Source: Cucumis sativus
Taxonomy: Eukaryota > Streptophyta > Magnoliopsida > Cucurbitales > Cucurbitaceae
DNA length: 64,000 nucleotides
Assembly: GCF_000004075.3 (NCBI RefSeq)
Contig: NC_026655.2
Span: 1,302,001 to 1,366,000, forward strand
Direction of reading: 5' to 3'
Shown piece after piece: positions 35,301-46,934 of the stretch. The position numbers were made by a program, and so were the translations under genes. The notes under the pieces were generated by a model. That model saw only the letters and a program-made list of their open reading frames with translations, was not told the origin of the DNA and made no database searches. Every line of letters starts with the position of its first letter. Position 1 is the stretch's first letter.

Positions 35301-38300
35301 GTAGACAAACGATTACCTAACAATATTACCAGTTTACAAAATTAAGAAAGTGTGGGAAAGTTGGAATATTATTGAATAATTCCTCACTTTCTTATTTTAC
35401 CAAGACAAAAACCCTAACTTAAATAGATTCCAAACATAATCACATAAAAGGAAAGAATCCTACAAAAATTGTTACATTATAACTAGGCATAAATCAACAG
35501 AAAGAATAATAATAAAATTAAAATGCATCTTATTTGAGCAGAACCCATGCTCATCTCAACAGAAAAGTAGTAAAGAGACGGGGAAAATTTTAGTAACAAA
35601 AATCAACGTGAATATCCTCATTTAAAATAAAATAAAATACAAGCACAAGTGTCTTAAATGTCTATGAATGCCTATGATATTTGAAACCCATGGTTGATGT
35701 GATTTTAAACATCAATGACTATTAGGTAGCCTCAAAATCCACAACCATGATGAATAATAAATTAGATTCCATACCCATGAACATTCGCCGAACCACTCAA
35801 AGAAGCCTCCCAGTAAAACATTTTTGGCATGTTAAAATAAGCTCCGCCCTAAGAGTACATGCACATACAAATTAAGAGAGACGGCTGACGAGTACATACC
35901 ACTGATACCAAGTTATGTGTACTCTTTGGATCTAGACCCCGATAAAGAACACTGATATCTATCTCAGTATTCAGAGCAGCTAATGTTGCTGTTATGTCAT
36001 CAGCACTCTCACAAGTGTTCTGCCAGCCCAAGACTACAACAACAAAATTACATGCAGGTAAAACATCATCAATAATAGATGCAGGGTAATGGGAGGGAGG
36101 GAAGAGACAAAAATTATTTAGAACACCTGTTGTGAACACATGTGGTGGTGCAGCGAGAAAGTGATGAATGTAATTGAGCTTTCCGCAACCACCAACATCC
36201 AAATCACAAGCTAGCTGATGATTCATTTCAACAACATTCAGAAGTTCATCGAAGGAGCTTTCTGTACACATAACCTGGATAGGAAAGAAAATTGAATAAG
36301 AAAAACAGTATAAAGTATAGTGTCCTTAAAACAATTGTCTTCAACGCCAGGGAAAGGCAGCTTCTCTTACCTTCATTGTTCGAAGGGCACTAGCATTTAT
36401 ATTGTGAAAGAAGGTAGTGTACTTTAGATGTCTAGATTCCAGGCCACAACTATAGCAATTCATTCGTTCAAAAATGTCCATGCCAAAGATGGAATGTACC
36501 AAACAAGTGTCACTTGCACAGTCCCACGAGCCCATGCAATTGCTTTCTACTGATTCTGTATCAGAAATGCTCAAACTAGTAGTCAATGACTGGTGTAGGC
36601 AATCAAATATGACTGCCAGCACTTCAGAGGCGTCGTTCATTTGGCCCTAAATAAGCACCAAAAATTAGTTGTAGATTTTTCATAATTATAACAAGAAGTT
36701 AAGAAGAGTAGAATTCACTTTCTTTCTTCTTTTTAAGTTAAAGGCATAAGAAAATAGGGGTATGCAGAACTACCTCTTGGAAAAATTTATTATCAGGACA
36801 AAGAGTACTCAGAGCTATTCTCAAAGAAGTGGGGGCAACTGCTTCTCTTCTAGCATCTGCAGATGCCATGCTCAAGGCAGTGAAGATATCATATAATGCA
36901 CAAACAACACAGGGATCCCCAACATGAACATGCTCGATCTTAGATCTTCTCAGGAACTCTACTCGAAACCGTCGTAAATGCCATAAGGACTGAGCTCATG
37001 TAGAACAAGACAACATTTAAGACTCCATATGCAGAAAGAGAAACAAAGAACTAGCAAACTGCAAATGAAACCTTCTTCTGTCATGCACTCACCTGAATAA
37101 TGACATTCAGAAAGCAATTGTATTCACCAATTTCATTCTTAAGTCCTGTACCACAAATATCTGCTCCCTGCACATTGCCTGCATTGTGTTCATTTGATGG
37201 AAGATCGGTACTATCTACTTCACCACGACTGGTCGATGGTGTACTAGAACTTGGAAAGTTCTGCTTTTCTTGAAATGCATCTGAGAAAACATTAAAAATA
37301 CAGTTGAATATTAAGGAGTTAATATACAGAAAAGGAAACAGAAACAAACGCTCATAAATGGAGGAATCTCTAGAAATCTAATCATTATTTGAGTTCAAAG
37401 CAGATTAAAGATTGACATAAAAAAAAGTTACAATCCTTTATATGGATTTATTTAGTTATTAAAAATTTATAATGCGACATTTTGAGACAATCATATCCTG
37501 AAACCAAACTATATAGAACCATGAGACGAAAACTAAACGCTTGCTAAAAACAATATGCAAGAAACACAAGGAGAAAAACACGGTTCATCCATCAAGCATA
37601 CTTTAAGAGAGACAATGGAGCTCTATTATATACACAAAAACAAAGCAGCAAATCTATGGGCAAAAATTGTCAAAAAAAAGGGAAGGTATCCTGTAAAAGA
37701 AAATGCATCTCTTTTTTAGCAGTTTTTCTTGCCAAATACAGATAAACCAAATTACGACCATAATGAGTGCAACTAAAAAAGGAAAGAAAAAAGACATATG
37801 AGAAACCTAACCAAGGCTCTCGAGCACAGCCTTCTTAAGGTCAGCTTGAAATTGTTTCTCATCATCCTCTGCATGTTGTTGTCTTAAAGTCTTCGCACTA
37901 TTATCTTCAGAACGGGGATTAACTGATTGGATCAGAGCACACGATTATGTTAGTCAAGTCTAAGATGAACAGTGATTTGATTTGCATAGGCATACTATTG
38001 ATCGAGTTATGAATGGCGAAATTAAATATTTAATACTTTGAATATCTTCCACAAGTGAGGAAAAGAATACAACTTACACAAATATATCATGCAAGGAGAA
38101 CTAGACCTGAATGAAAGAAATTTTTATTTAATCGATGAAATTTGTTTTGGGTCCAATTAGAATCCTATATCTTCCATTACAAATTGAACCTTCAGGAAAA
38201 TAACCTATAGTTCCTTTCCAAACTATTCCTTAAAATAACCTATACCTTCCGTTCCAAAATACAGGAGATAACAAAACACTATAACTTGGGACCTTCGGTC

Positions 38301-41300
38301 CATGAAACAAAAATTTGACTCGACTATGACTAGATGGACAAAATCGTTAGGGTTATAAAAGGAGATGGGGTTAGTTCGGTTGTGGAGGGATAATGAGATT
38401 GGCCCAAAAAGGGAAAAATGTTTAAGAATAAGGGACAGATATTATTTGAGAGATGGAAGGATTGTGTAAAATGTTAGGTAGAGAGAATTTGTAGAAAAAG
38501 AGATGGGTTTCTACTTCCACGCCCATATTATTCATCAATCATCTAAAAGGAATAAAACACAAGGCATCCATCATTCACAATTCTCATTTATCAACGAGTT
38601 GAAAATAAATAGTGATTTTCAAAATAGAATGTGCACTCACCACTATCTACTGGGAGACTGTCATGATATCTAACTTGCTCAATCAATTGGCTATCAAAGG
38701 CTACATTATCCTTGTCAGAATGTGAAGATTGATTTCCATCAACTGGTTTGGTTACACCCTTCTGTCGTCTACCTCTCCTACCCTTCCTCCTATCAGACGA
38801 TCGCAGGCTAGTATCTGAATTTTCTACATTGGATGCACCTGCAAAAGAAAAAGAGAATGATGAATCTAACACTAAGAACATCGCAGCATCTTGCCTCCAA
38901 GCAACTTTCCATCAATGTGTATCACTAATCTGATCATCACCTGAAGAAGCACTTGCCGTACTAGAAGAGTCAGGAACCAATTCATTTTCTGCCACTTGAT
39001 CCTAAAATAGCAATTTATAAGATCATTTTAAGTATTTATTTCAAACTTTGTACATGATACATGTAGAACTAGGAAGTTCCATAATTCGTTTAAATAACCA
39101 AAAGGAGAAGAATGTCAAAAGAACATTTACCACCACAGAAGGCTTAAAACGCTCATGAACACCCTCAACACTGGGGGTGAGTCCAATGGGATTTTCAGGT
39201 ACTGCCGGATCAACTGTCTTCTTTAGATTTGTCTGTGCAGATTTCTTTTGTAGTTCAGCCAAATGCTTTTGTTTAGCCTCCTTCTCAATTCGTCTTTGAT
39301 ACTCCAAAGTCTCTTCTAGCTTTCTTTCATCTGCTTCTAGCTCGATTTTGCGTCTTATCTCTTCCTCTTCTAGTCTTAAAGCATCAGAGTTCTCACTAAC
39401 AGCAATATCCACCTCTGCAACATCACCATCAGATGGAACTTGAAAGGTACTGCAACAAGTTATTGACCAAACAGCCACCAATAAGGAAATTAGCTAGAAG
39501 ACTACGGACCTTCATGATTTTATTACAAAACAAATGCCCAAAAGTGATTGAGAGGTCCCAGAAAGGGGAGAAGCCAACAGTAACACTTACTCTCTATCGA
39601 CAACCTCATCATGAGGCACATTTTGCTCACGAACACTGACCAACTGCAGAAATAAAATTTTAAAATATCACAAGTCACCAAGAACAACCAAGTTGCAAAA
39701 ACAACAAAATCATGAACCTAAACTTCTACTTGTAAAATGACAAACCTTAGAGTCCTTGGCTTTCCTAAACTCTTTGCTCTTTTTCTTTTCCTTCGACTTT
39801 TCACGTGCATGTTTAGGATTATCACTTCCACCTTTGCTATCCTTTTTTGAATCTCGTTCCAGTTCAGCTAAAAATGCTTCTCTCGCAGCATCAGACTTCT
39901 TCGTGACATCTATTTCAGCCAATTCTTCTAAATGTGCCTGCATATTATAGTTTGGTACTTGAATCGGTCATTTTAGTCTCAAAAGGCTTAAGAAATATTG
40001 GTCAATATTAAACTATTGATACATACCCTCAAGTATGAGTTCACAAGAGGCAACAATATTGATTGATAATCATGTGCCGAAACAGGCTCCAGCTTAAGTT
40101 CCAACTCTTGCATTCCAGTAACATTTCGCATGATGCGTCCGTCAATTTTGCTAATCTGCATGATTAATAAAATGAGCAAACAGCTAATTTCTCTAAATAT
40201 CATTAGTCAAGCATCCATAATTTAATAAACAAACCTCAATAGATAGTTGTTCCTTCTGTCTCTTTATTGCAATTTCAATACAAGTATCAACTTGATGCAA
40301 ATAATCCTTAGCCCTCCAACCTTCATCTTCACCAGATTCCAAATCATATAACTGAGAAGGCACACTGGCAAAATTTTCCCCATATCCAAGTTGATTAGCA
40401 TTCAGAGCTTCAGCTTCTTTCAAAACATTAGTTAAAGCATCCAACTCAAACCTACTGCCTATGTACATCGCATCATTTTCAGACTCAATAAGCTCCTCTC
40501 TTCGCTTCCTCAGGATTGACTCATAACTTTTGGGGATAAATTCAGTTATAACTTCTCTCTTCTTGCCCTCTTCAAGGCAAAGATCCTCCACTGACTGCAA
40601 TGCTTCCTCATAGTTCAAATGCTCACATTTTCTCTCACAAAGGTTCTGCAGTTGGTAAAATTCCTTCTCAAGCGATTGAAAGTTTTCTGTTTGCCCTTGT
40701 TTCTTTTCCTCTTTTGTTTTTGCCCATGATGCTAATTGGTCACCACTAGAGGGACTTGCATATATCCATGCTAGGAAAGGATCAACGTCAGAACTAACCT
40801 CACTTGCAGCAGGCATCTGATCACTGACATGAGAGATTTTAGAAGATAACAAACACTCGTTAAGGAGTAGAAGTGATGCATCTCCATTAAAAACAATTCT
40901 CTCTTCGACATCAACAGATTGTTTGTCACTCTTTGAATCTTCAATTTGATCGGTACTTCTATCAGAGTATCTACCTACACCACAAGACTGAGATAATTCT
41001 TGCAAAAACTTAAGGATTTTCCTAAGCTGGGAAGCACCTAGAAAGCAAATACATTGTGGTGTTTGATCTAGACCCTGCTTTAGAAGATGAGATCCAGAAA
41101 CAATACCCTGTAGCTCATCCATGGTAAATTGTATAATCTTGTTTAGCTGGCTTGCAGCAAGATATTTATGTTTAATAAGTAACTCAAATACCGCATGAAT
41201 TTTTTCAAGAAGCTTTGCACGCTCAGAGTCATCAGATACTGGAAAACTATCAGGTATTGGATATCCGCTGTTGTTAATTTTTTCATAAAGTTTGGATTCA

Positions 41301-42862
41301 TTTAAACTATTCTCATGATCCTGCTTCTCTGGAGAAAAATCCCATGCATCTTTGATACACTCATCACATTCTGAATGACGTTGTGGGCACATATCTTCAA
41401 CGAACTCAGAATCTTTGCATTTAGTTTGATCTGTGAACATTTTGGTTGCAGCTGAAACATCCAATGGTTTCCAAGGGCAATTGAGAAGCATTTCACTCCA
41501 ATCATTATCGACATTGTGTGGCAACATAGATTGCATTTTCGGCAAAAGGTTGCCCAAGTGCTCTTGAGCCACGTGGTGCATATGGGATTCTGAATTGACA
41601 AATTTCTTATCACATTTGCAGCAAACCCAAAATTTCCATGTTTTATTGGCGTCATAAAAAGACAAGGCTTCTGAAATAAATTCATTTGCCGAGGTATCCT
41701 TTAAAGAACTAAAGTGAGTCTCAAGATCGTTAGTCTTGATCTTAAGCACATCTTTCTTTGATTCTGAACTCATAGAATTCCACAAAGAATAAACCCAATT
41801 CTTTCTTTCAGCTGAAGAGCCAAGTTTCCGCACACTACCACCATGTTTCCGCCGCTCAACAACCCTTGTAACAGGCCCTGGTGGTGTATCCTGGGTCCGA
41901 ACAGACCCTGAAGATGTATCCTGAGTCCGAACAGACCCTGAAGATGAATCCGGGGTGGTCCGATCAGCTTTACTTCCTTCATCCTGCATTGGAGGTGACT
42001 CAGACTGTTGTTGCATCAGCCTTGCAGCAGCAACACGGACTTCAATTTGCTTCCTTCGCTCTTCAGGCGTTTTGGTTGCTTTCTTGATTTCGTTTGCCCT
42101 TCTAGCCTGAACCATCCCCACCTCCATTGGGTCCTCTGTCACTCTTCTAATGGGAATCAATCTGAACTTCTCTTCCCCGTTACCTAAATTCTTCATCCAA
42201 GATGATATAGAGTATATACTCGATTTTTGAATTAACTGCCTCAATTCCGTCTGAACGTGTGTAATTCGGCCTTCGGCAGTAGGTATTTTCTGATTCTGTT
42301 CGTCTTGCAAACTTTCTTTGGCAGGATCGATAGGATTTTCAATTACCAAGGCCCGCTCACACTCTTGCACAACCTCTTCGTACTCCTTTGCATCATTTGC
42401 GGCCTCATAAAGCAAATTTGCGTAGAAATGTGAAAATTCAATTGAGTCTGGTGAGAGCTGGACAGCTTTCCGAGCCGACTCAATCGCATTTTTCAAATGC
42501 CGCTGCTTTGTACTCGGGTCATCAATAATCGACGCAACTTTTACAAGAAGAGTACCCTGAACGCGATGAATCAGTGCCGAGTGAACAGAGTTCTCATCTC
42601 TTGAACTCAACTCCTTCATAAGCCTGAGTGCCTTAGTGTGGTTTCCGCGCCGAAGTGCAGTAAGAGCCTTCTCACATTCGAGTTTAATTGCGGAATACGA
42701 CAGACCTTCATCCGATTCCTTGACAACCACCCTGTCGATCCTACTTTGATTTTGACTGCTCGGCTTATCAGATACTGAACTCTTTCCGGCAGCGGTCGCT
42801 TCACTTGGACCCTCACCAGCGACTCCTTGACGCGGATCAGTGTTCTTCTTCTTCCGCGCCAT
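32313..42862 (-). CDS. DUF627/DUF629 ubiquitin carboxyl-terminal hydrolase-related protein
   Basis: Fifteen exons (minus): 40235-42862, 40027-40155, 39746-39937, 39591-39643, 39131-39449, 38941-39001, 38641-38838, 37812-37922, 37093-37280, 36774-36989, 36371-36646, 36127-36274, 35900-36033, 32506-32592, 32313-32399; 4827 nt, 1608 aa, about the length of its Arabidopsis relatives (At3g47910 group). A TPR-like DUF627 region lies at about 50-165. A DUF629 region carries a C2H2-like finger ([20 protein letters not shown], about 405-430). A charged coiled-coil ([20 protein letters not shown]) precedes a UCH domain with Cys box [20 protein letters not shown] (about 1275-1295) and His box [14 protein letters not shown] (about 1553). 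The Cys box departs from the canonical GLxNxGNTC spacing, as in this subfamily, so catalytic activity is uncertain. Intron 13 contains a LINE; intron 12 (36034-36126) is 93 nt and in frame. Confidence 0.9.
32953..32964. repeat. LINE target-site duplication, left copy
   Basis: GGTAAAATATGC directly adjoining the element's poly-A end (poly-T on the plus strand); identical to 35272-35283. Confidence 0.9.
33060..34871 (-). CDS. LINE ORF2 C-terminal fragment (reverse transcriptase + zf-RVT)
   Basis: An uninterrupted frame of about 603 codons. It shows reverse-transcriptase motifs [11 protein letters not shown] and YADDTLLFS (the FADD-box Asp pair), then [30 protein letters not shown] and a [18 protein letters not shown] zinc-binding (zf-RVT) region, and ends in WKAIMS. 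The endonuclease and the N-terminal fingers of the RT are absent, so the fragment cannot mobilise itself. The absence of stops or frameshifts over 1.8 kb points to a young insertion. The first codon here is only the open end of the frame at the inversion junction, not a true start. Confidence 0.88.
   Translation of the reverse strand: MGENITKSLNGRPRGKIIAKRGIRQGDPLAPFLFTIVGDALSCLIHYCNEKRSLRGFHFENLTKDLTHLQYADDTLLFSSWEDGNLENWWKVVNIFLMGAGLSLNKAKTSLIGINLSNDDLAPFSESTGCSVDNLPFKYLGFSIGRGHNRKEMWNNLEERFRHKFDRWRNVSLSKGGRLTLVQSVLNSLPCYLFSLAQAPVGIINRLEQMIRKFVWTGGSTNPIAHLVNWECTSAPTCYGGLGIGSFRQKNIALLTKWFWRFSKEETSLWRRLIVAIYGLDENGWSTKNPNRGKSHRLWAGILKHKEIFFNFSAFVLGEGTKIKFWKDKWCVAETLAEKFPNLFSLALNKEAYVADCWCTATHSWNLGLRRNMLDNEIANAASALEILHSWAPTERNDSLKWIPNINGNFTTKSTFLNLTKRSPNIAVPLIRQIWKNKIPKKVKFFLWSLAYRSLNTHEKLQKKIQNTLLRPSMCCLCAKDEETLDHLFLHCPFTRKAWYTLFGIFDLELCLPSKIDRWMIEGLNFRGYSPKGNILWKCATRSLLWSIWKERNSRIFDDRFNSFDSFWTVVQHTASWWSTNYTKHFCNYSLSMIFNNWKAIMS
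34879..35271 (+). mobile_element. Inverted 5' segment of the LINE (ORF2 linker between endonuclease and RT)
   Basis: On the plus strand this reads [71 protein letters not shown]. These are hallmarks of the region just upstream of the RT in plant LINE ORF2 proteins, and the strand is opposite to the rest of the element. It has no independent coding role. The exact junction lies between about 34872 and 34880. Confidence 0.85.
35272..35283. repeat. LINE target-site duplication, right copy
   Basis: GGTAAAATATGC adjoining the end of the inverted segment; identical to 32953-32964. Both copies are followed by TT, so the duplication could be 14 bp. Confidence 0.9.
41886..41945 (-). repeat. Coding 30-bp tandem duplication in the UCH-related gene
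   Basis: Two near-identical 30-bp units (41886-41915, 41916-41945) in exon 1 encode a doubled 10-residue peptide of the type [10 protein letters not shown], in a low-complexity linker before the DUF629 region. The repeat preserves the reading frame. Confidence 0.9.
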
Positions 42863-43277
42863 CCAGAAACTCTATACGAATCGAATTTACATGCATTATC
42901 GAAAAAGACTATATATGGCCCTCATATCAAGAATAACAAGAATGAGTAAAAGAAACTTACTCGTGGATTGAAATGATATAGGAAGAAGTTACAGTCTTAG
43001 ACAGCAAAGATTCCGGTGGCGGTTAATGCGGAAAGATTGCCGTCGCCGGAGAAGAAGATGAATTGGGCGGGGAATGGAGAAGTAGAGTGGTCTCTCTCCT
43101 CGAGATGGGAAGAACGAGAGATATCGGAGAGAGAGAGAGAGAGCAAAAAAAGCAATTGTAATGAACGGGGGATTAAGCAGAAATACGTCTTTTCTACTCT
43201 TTGGGGATTGTGATTAAGATTAAACCCCTTGATTAAGAGTTAATTATTCTTAAGCCACAACTGATTTATTATTATTA

Positions 43278-43322
<45 letters not shown>

Positions 43323-44309
43323 TTATTTTGTCAAAATAATTACAAATCCTTTATTTATTTATTTATTTAATCTAAATGTGTTTACGAGGAGAAAAAAACG
43401 TTTATAATAATATAATACTTTGATTTTCATGTGTAATGATGGGACTCTTATCATATAATGTTTCATTTCTATATTGTGACACCGGAGACGTTAATTCATA
43501 GAATTAAAATTTATATGATGTTTTGTTTTAAACTCATATTTTGACTTTAGATTTTTCATTTCTAATGAATTTTGATTTCAACTCTTCTTACTTATATTGT
43601 AGTTTTACATGTTAATAAATCCATTTAAAAAATTTAGAATTTACCACATCAAATCATGGAGAAAAAAAAACTTTAAATACTAGGTAGTTTAGAAGTATTT
43701 GAATCGAAGAGAAATGTCTTTGCGATTCAACCATTCGATTAACATTATCAAGTAGAAAATGAACCCCAAATTATAAAAAATATTAAAATATTTATCAGAT
43801 TAGATTCTGGTTGAAATAAATAGTAGAAAGTTAAGTGAATTTTTGTTTTTTATTATTATTCTCGAAAAATACGGTAATTACAAGGTAGATAAAAGAAAAA
43901 CATCAAATCTTAATCACTATATTTAATACATCTGGGTTTGAGGGTATCAAATTCCATGAGAGCAGTTTGTATTTAGAACTAGATCAAGGTATGTAATTCT
44001 TGCATAGGCCATATAGATAATAAATTTACATTCATCTTTTGCAAAAGTTCCCTACTATAGAAAGACAAAAACCTGTTTGCTACAAACCAATAATAGATCC
44101 CTTTAAAAAGTAAAAGGTTCTTATAATTACTAACATACAGCCAAACTCCATTCCAGAAAGTTGTGAAGCAGCTTTTAAATTAAATGCTGAGCTTTCAACT
44201 TGAATATGGAGAGATTTCTACAAATACCTGGATCCAAGAAGTAATCTAAATACAATCCATACAAAATTGAATTTTGGTTATGAAGAGAGAGTTAAGAAGA
44301 GGTGCACTA
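42863..44309. other. Spacer between the PPR gene 3' end and the UCH-related gene 5' end
   Basis: Contains the 5' leader and promoter of the UCH-related gene (with a GA repeat at about 43125-43142) and the 3' flank of the PPR gene. It is otherwise AT-rich, with an ATT microsatellite at 43265-43327 and TTTA units at about 43345-43370. No gene is supported; the open frame at 43016-43213 is antisense leader sequence. Confidence 0.5.
43265..43327. repeat. ATT/TTA microsatellite
   Basis: About 60 bp of ATT units with one interruption near 43281, in the promoter-side spacer of the UCH-related gene. Likely length-polymorphic. Confidence 0.9.
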
Positions 44310-46934
44310 CTACAACAAATGCATCCTCTCCACATAAGATTGGTGCAACCATCTACTTAGAGGCTCCCCACACCCCACAAAACATCCAGAATTACCATTT
44401 TCAGTGAAGAAAGGGAAGCTAAAAATGCTAAGCAGGTCCTGAACTGCCTGTCTCACTAGGGAAGATCCAGTGACCTTACTTCGCCGACCCCATCCAGTCA
44501 CAATATCAATTCGGCTGGGACCGACACCTGAAAGAAGTAGTTGTTGGCGAAACCAAGCAAGAGTCCTAGACAAAGCTGTTACGGCGGTGCCATCAGACAT
44601 GACGTGCAAGTTAATGAGCCAATAACAGGAGCTTTTCTCCTTTACAGCATCTGGATAGACATTCTTTTGCATGGCAGCCTCCCAGACACAGCCTGCCTCC
44701 TCCTTAAGTCCTGATTTATGAAGAAAATCTACAACTGCATCTACGAGCCCCCTCTTGCTCTCTCTGTCTTCACTGTGCATGAGGTCCAAAAATTTGCTCA
44801 TGTGATCCCGCACATTTTGACCATTAGGTCCAGCCGATGGCAATGACACCAGGAATGTGTGTGCTGGGTGACCAGTGACTTGCATGAGTTCACAACAAAA
44901 CCCCATGTCATTCGTTTGCGCATCAGTGCAACAACTGAGCAGCAAAGTATAAGTTTGTAGAGAAGGTTTTAAACCAAAAGTCAGCATAGATTGCAACAGC
45001 TGATAGGCATCGGATAGTTGGTGTACCCTAAGAAAGGCACTAAGCAAGGAATTGCAAGTAGGAACATTCGGCTTTAAACCCGCCTTAAGCATAGCATGAT
45101 ACCATTCCCATGCCTTTTGAACATTACCAGATTTTCCCCACAAGTCCACTAATAGACCATAAACAGGTTCATCAGGCACCCAGTTCTTCTTTTGCATTTC
45201 AATAAATATACCTTCAGCCTCCTCAAGGAAACCACAATGACCTAATACTTCCATAACTATGCAGTAAGTCACTTTATCTGGCTCAAAACCTGATTGTTGC
45301 ATATCACGGTACAGCTTCAATGCAATCTCGTAATTCCTTGCTTTTGCTTGAAGAGCAATCATGATATTGTAGGTTACCAAATTTGGAACACAGCCTTCAT
45401 CAACCATCCTGCAGAATAGCCTATGAGCAGCATTTAAATGGCCAGCTTTCCCCAAGCAGTTGATCATAACACTGTAAGTAAATGTGTCGGGAGTGAGGCC
45501 AGCATCTTGCATCTTCTCATACATTCCCATGGCAACATCGAGAAAGCCAGATTTTGCATGAATGTCAATGAGTGTGCAGTAGGTGACTCTATCAGGCTCA
45601 CATCCTGCTTCCTGCATTTGTTTGAATACATTAACAGCGTCTTGCAAATAGTTTGCACGACCATAACTATGAATTATACGATTATATGTTACAACATTGG
45701 GCTGGCACCCATCCTTGATCATCTGATCAAGCAATTTATTTATAGCAGCAAACTGTTTGGCACGACCAAGGAGGCCAATCATAGTAGTATAAGTGTGCCC
45801 ATCATGTCTAAACCTAGGTAGACGCTTTAACCAATAAAAGAACCCAAGAGCAACAGCATGGTCATCTACCCGCTTCAGAATTTGGTTTGCCTGGTAAGCA
45901 TCTATCGAACAGTTCAATTTCCCAATAGCCTCTTCTGCAGCAGGGCCCCATTTAAGTTGTTGCAATATGCAAGAAACACTTTCCACAACATTTGGGGCAT
46001 TCAGAAACGATGAAGTGATTGGTGCCATTCCTGTGGGGCTTTTTAAATTATCTGGAAACTTTTTAAAATTCTTAGAAGAATTTGTGAAGTCTGACCCTGT
46101 GGTCTGTGCAATGGAATGAAAATGTGAAGTAAAGCTGTTTGAATGAACCCTTGTTCTCTGTGGTAAATTCCTTTTATCACACTTGTCTGAGGAAATATTT
46201 TGAAATACCACCAACTTTTGTGTTCTGGCCTCGGAAACTTCTTGCCTTGAGCCTTTGACATAACTGGATTGTGCGGGCTTGCAATTTGAACCATGGTTAC
46301 TACTACTTTGGGGCTTAGAATCTACAGGGATTTCAACAGATGGTCTAGAATGAACTCTAGAAATATTCTCTCTTCTCAGATGCTTAATTTTTGAAGGTTT
46401 GACAGAAGTAATGGACCGGGCAGGATCAACCATACAATTCTTGGATGAGCTAAATGTTCCACCATAGTCAGATGAGGGGATTTTAAAATTCACAAAGTCA
46501 GAGAATAAGTTTACAGCCATAATACCTGCCTTAACAACCTGATCTGCTATCCTTGGTGAAGTGCACTCACCATCCAAAACAGTGTTAAGGCCACTGGCGT
46601 ATCTTACACATTCTGCTCCCCTCTGGTGATTGGGGCCAGTGTTCGCAACTTGTCGAATAGAAACTGAGAGATCAACATTGTCAGTTTTGTGAGATACAAT
46701 TACTTTTGCTGCTTCTTCGGCAATTAAAGGTCCTACTCTAGGTGAACTATTGGCTACCAAGGTAGATGGCTTTTGTGAGGGCAGGGTTTCATTTCTAGCA
46801 TTTTGTCTCTCGGAAACACAAGTTTCATCTTCAGGGCATGTGCACGAAGCCCCGTCTGCATTACATCGTGATCCACTAAGAAAAAATGATCTGGCACTGT
46901 TTGAAAGACTGCCAATCTGCTTTGCTCGCAACAT
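44310..46934 (-). CDS. PPR-SMR protein, At1g18900/At1g74750 type
   Basis: Single coding exon of 2625 nt (874 aa). The start MLRAKQIGSLSNSARSFFLS is preferred over an ATG 30 nt upstream because it matches the family start and follows an apparent splice acceptor (ttattacag). A poorly conserved, Ser-rich N-terminal third (to about 370) precedes P-type pentatricopeptide repeats at about 377-670, e.g. NVVTYNRIIHSYGRANYLQD, DRVTYCTLIDIHAKSGFLDV, DTFTYSVMINCLGKAGHLNA. An SMR domain lies at about 772-860 (LINLHVMSDGTAV, then SRIDIVTGWGRRSKVTGSSL), and the protein ends YVERMHLL. PPR proteins bind organellar RNA, and SMR domains can be nucleases or DNA/RNA-binding modules. Mitochondrial or plastid targeting is inferred from family, not shown. 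No frameshift is seen. Confidence 0.93.
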   Translation of the reverse strand: MLRAKQIGSLSNSARSFFLSGSRCNADGASCTCPEDETCVSERQNARNETLPSQKPSTLVANSSPRVGPLIAEEAAKVIVSHKTDNVDLSVSIRQVANTGPNHQRGAECVRYASGLNTVLDGECTSPRIADQVVKAGIMAVNLFSDFVNFKIPSSDYGGTFSSSKNCMVDPARSITSVKPSKIKHLRRENISRVHSRPSVEIPVDSKPQSSSNHGSNCKPAQSSYVKGSRQEVSEARTQKLVVFQNISSDKCDKRNLPQRTRVHSNSFTSHFHSIAQTTGSDFTNSSKNFKKFPDNLKSPTGMAPITSSFLNAPNVVESVSCILQQLKWGPAAEEAIGKLNCSIDAYQANQILKRVDDHAVALGFFYWLKRLPRFRHDGHTYTTMIGLLGRAKQFAAINKLLDQMIKDGCQPNVVTYNRIIHSYGRANYLQDAVNVFKQMQEAGCEPDRVTYCTLIDIHAKSGFLDVAMGMYEKMQDAGLTPDTFTYSVMINCLGKAGHLNAAHRLFCRMVDEGCVPNLVTYNIMIALQAKARNYEIALKLYRDMQQSGFEPDKVTYCIVMEVLGHCGFLEEAEGIFIEMQKKNWVPDEPVYGLLVDLWGKSGNVQKAWEWYHAMLKAGLKPNVPTCNSLLSAFLRVHQLSDAYQLLQSMLTFGLKPSLQTYTLLLSCCTDAQTNDMGFCCELMQVTGHPAHTFLVSLPSAGPNGQNVRDHMSKFLDLMHSEDRESKRGLVDAVVDFLHKSGLKEEAGCVWEAAMQKNVYPDAVKEKSSCYWLINLHVMSDGTAVTALSRTLAWFRQQLLLSGVGPSRIDIVTGWGRRSKVTGSSLVRQAVQDLLSIFSFPFFTENGNSGCFVGCGEPLSRWLHQSYVERMHLL

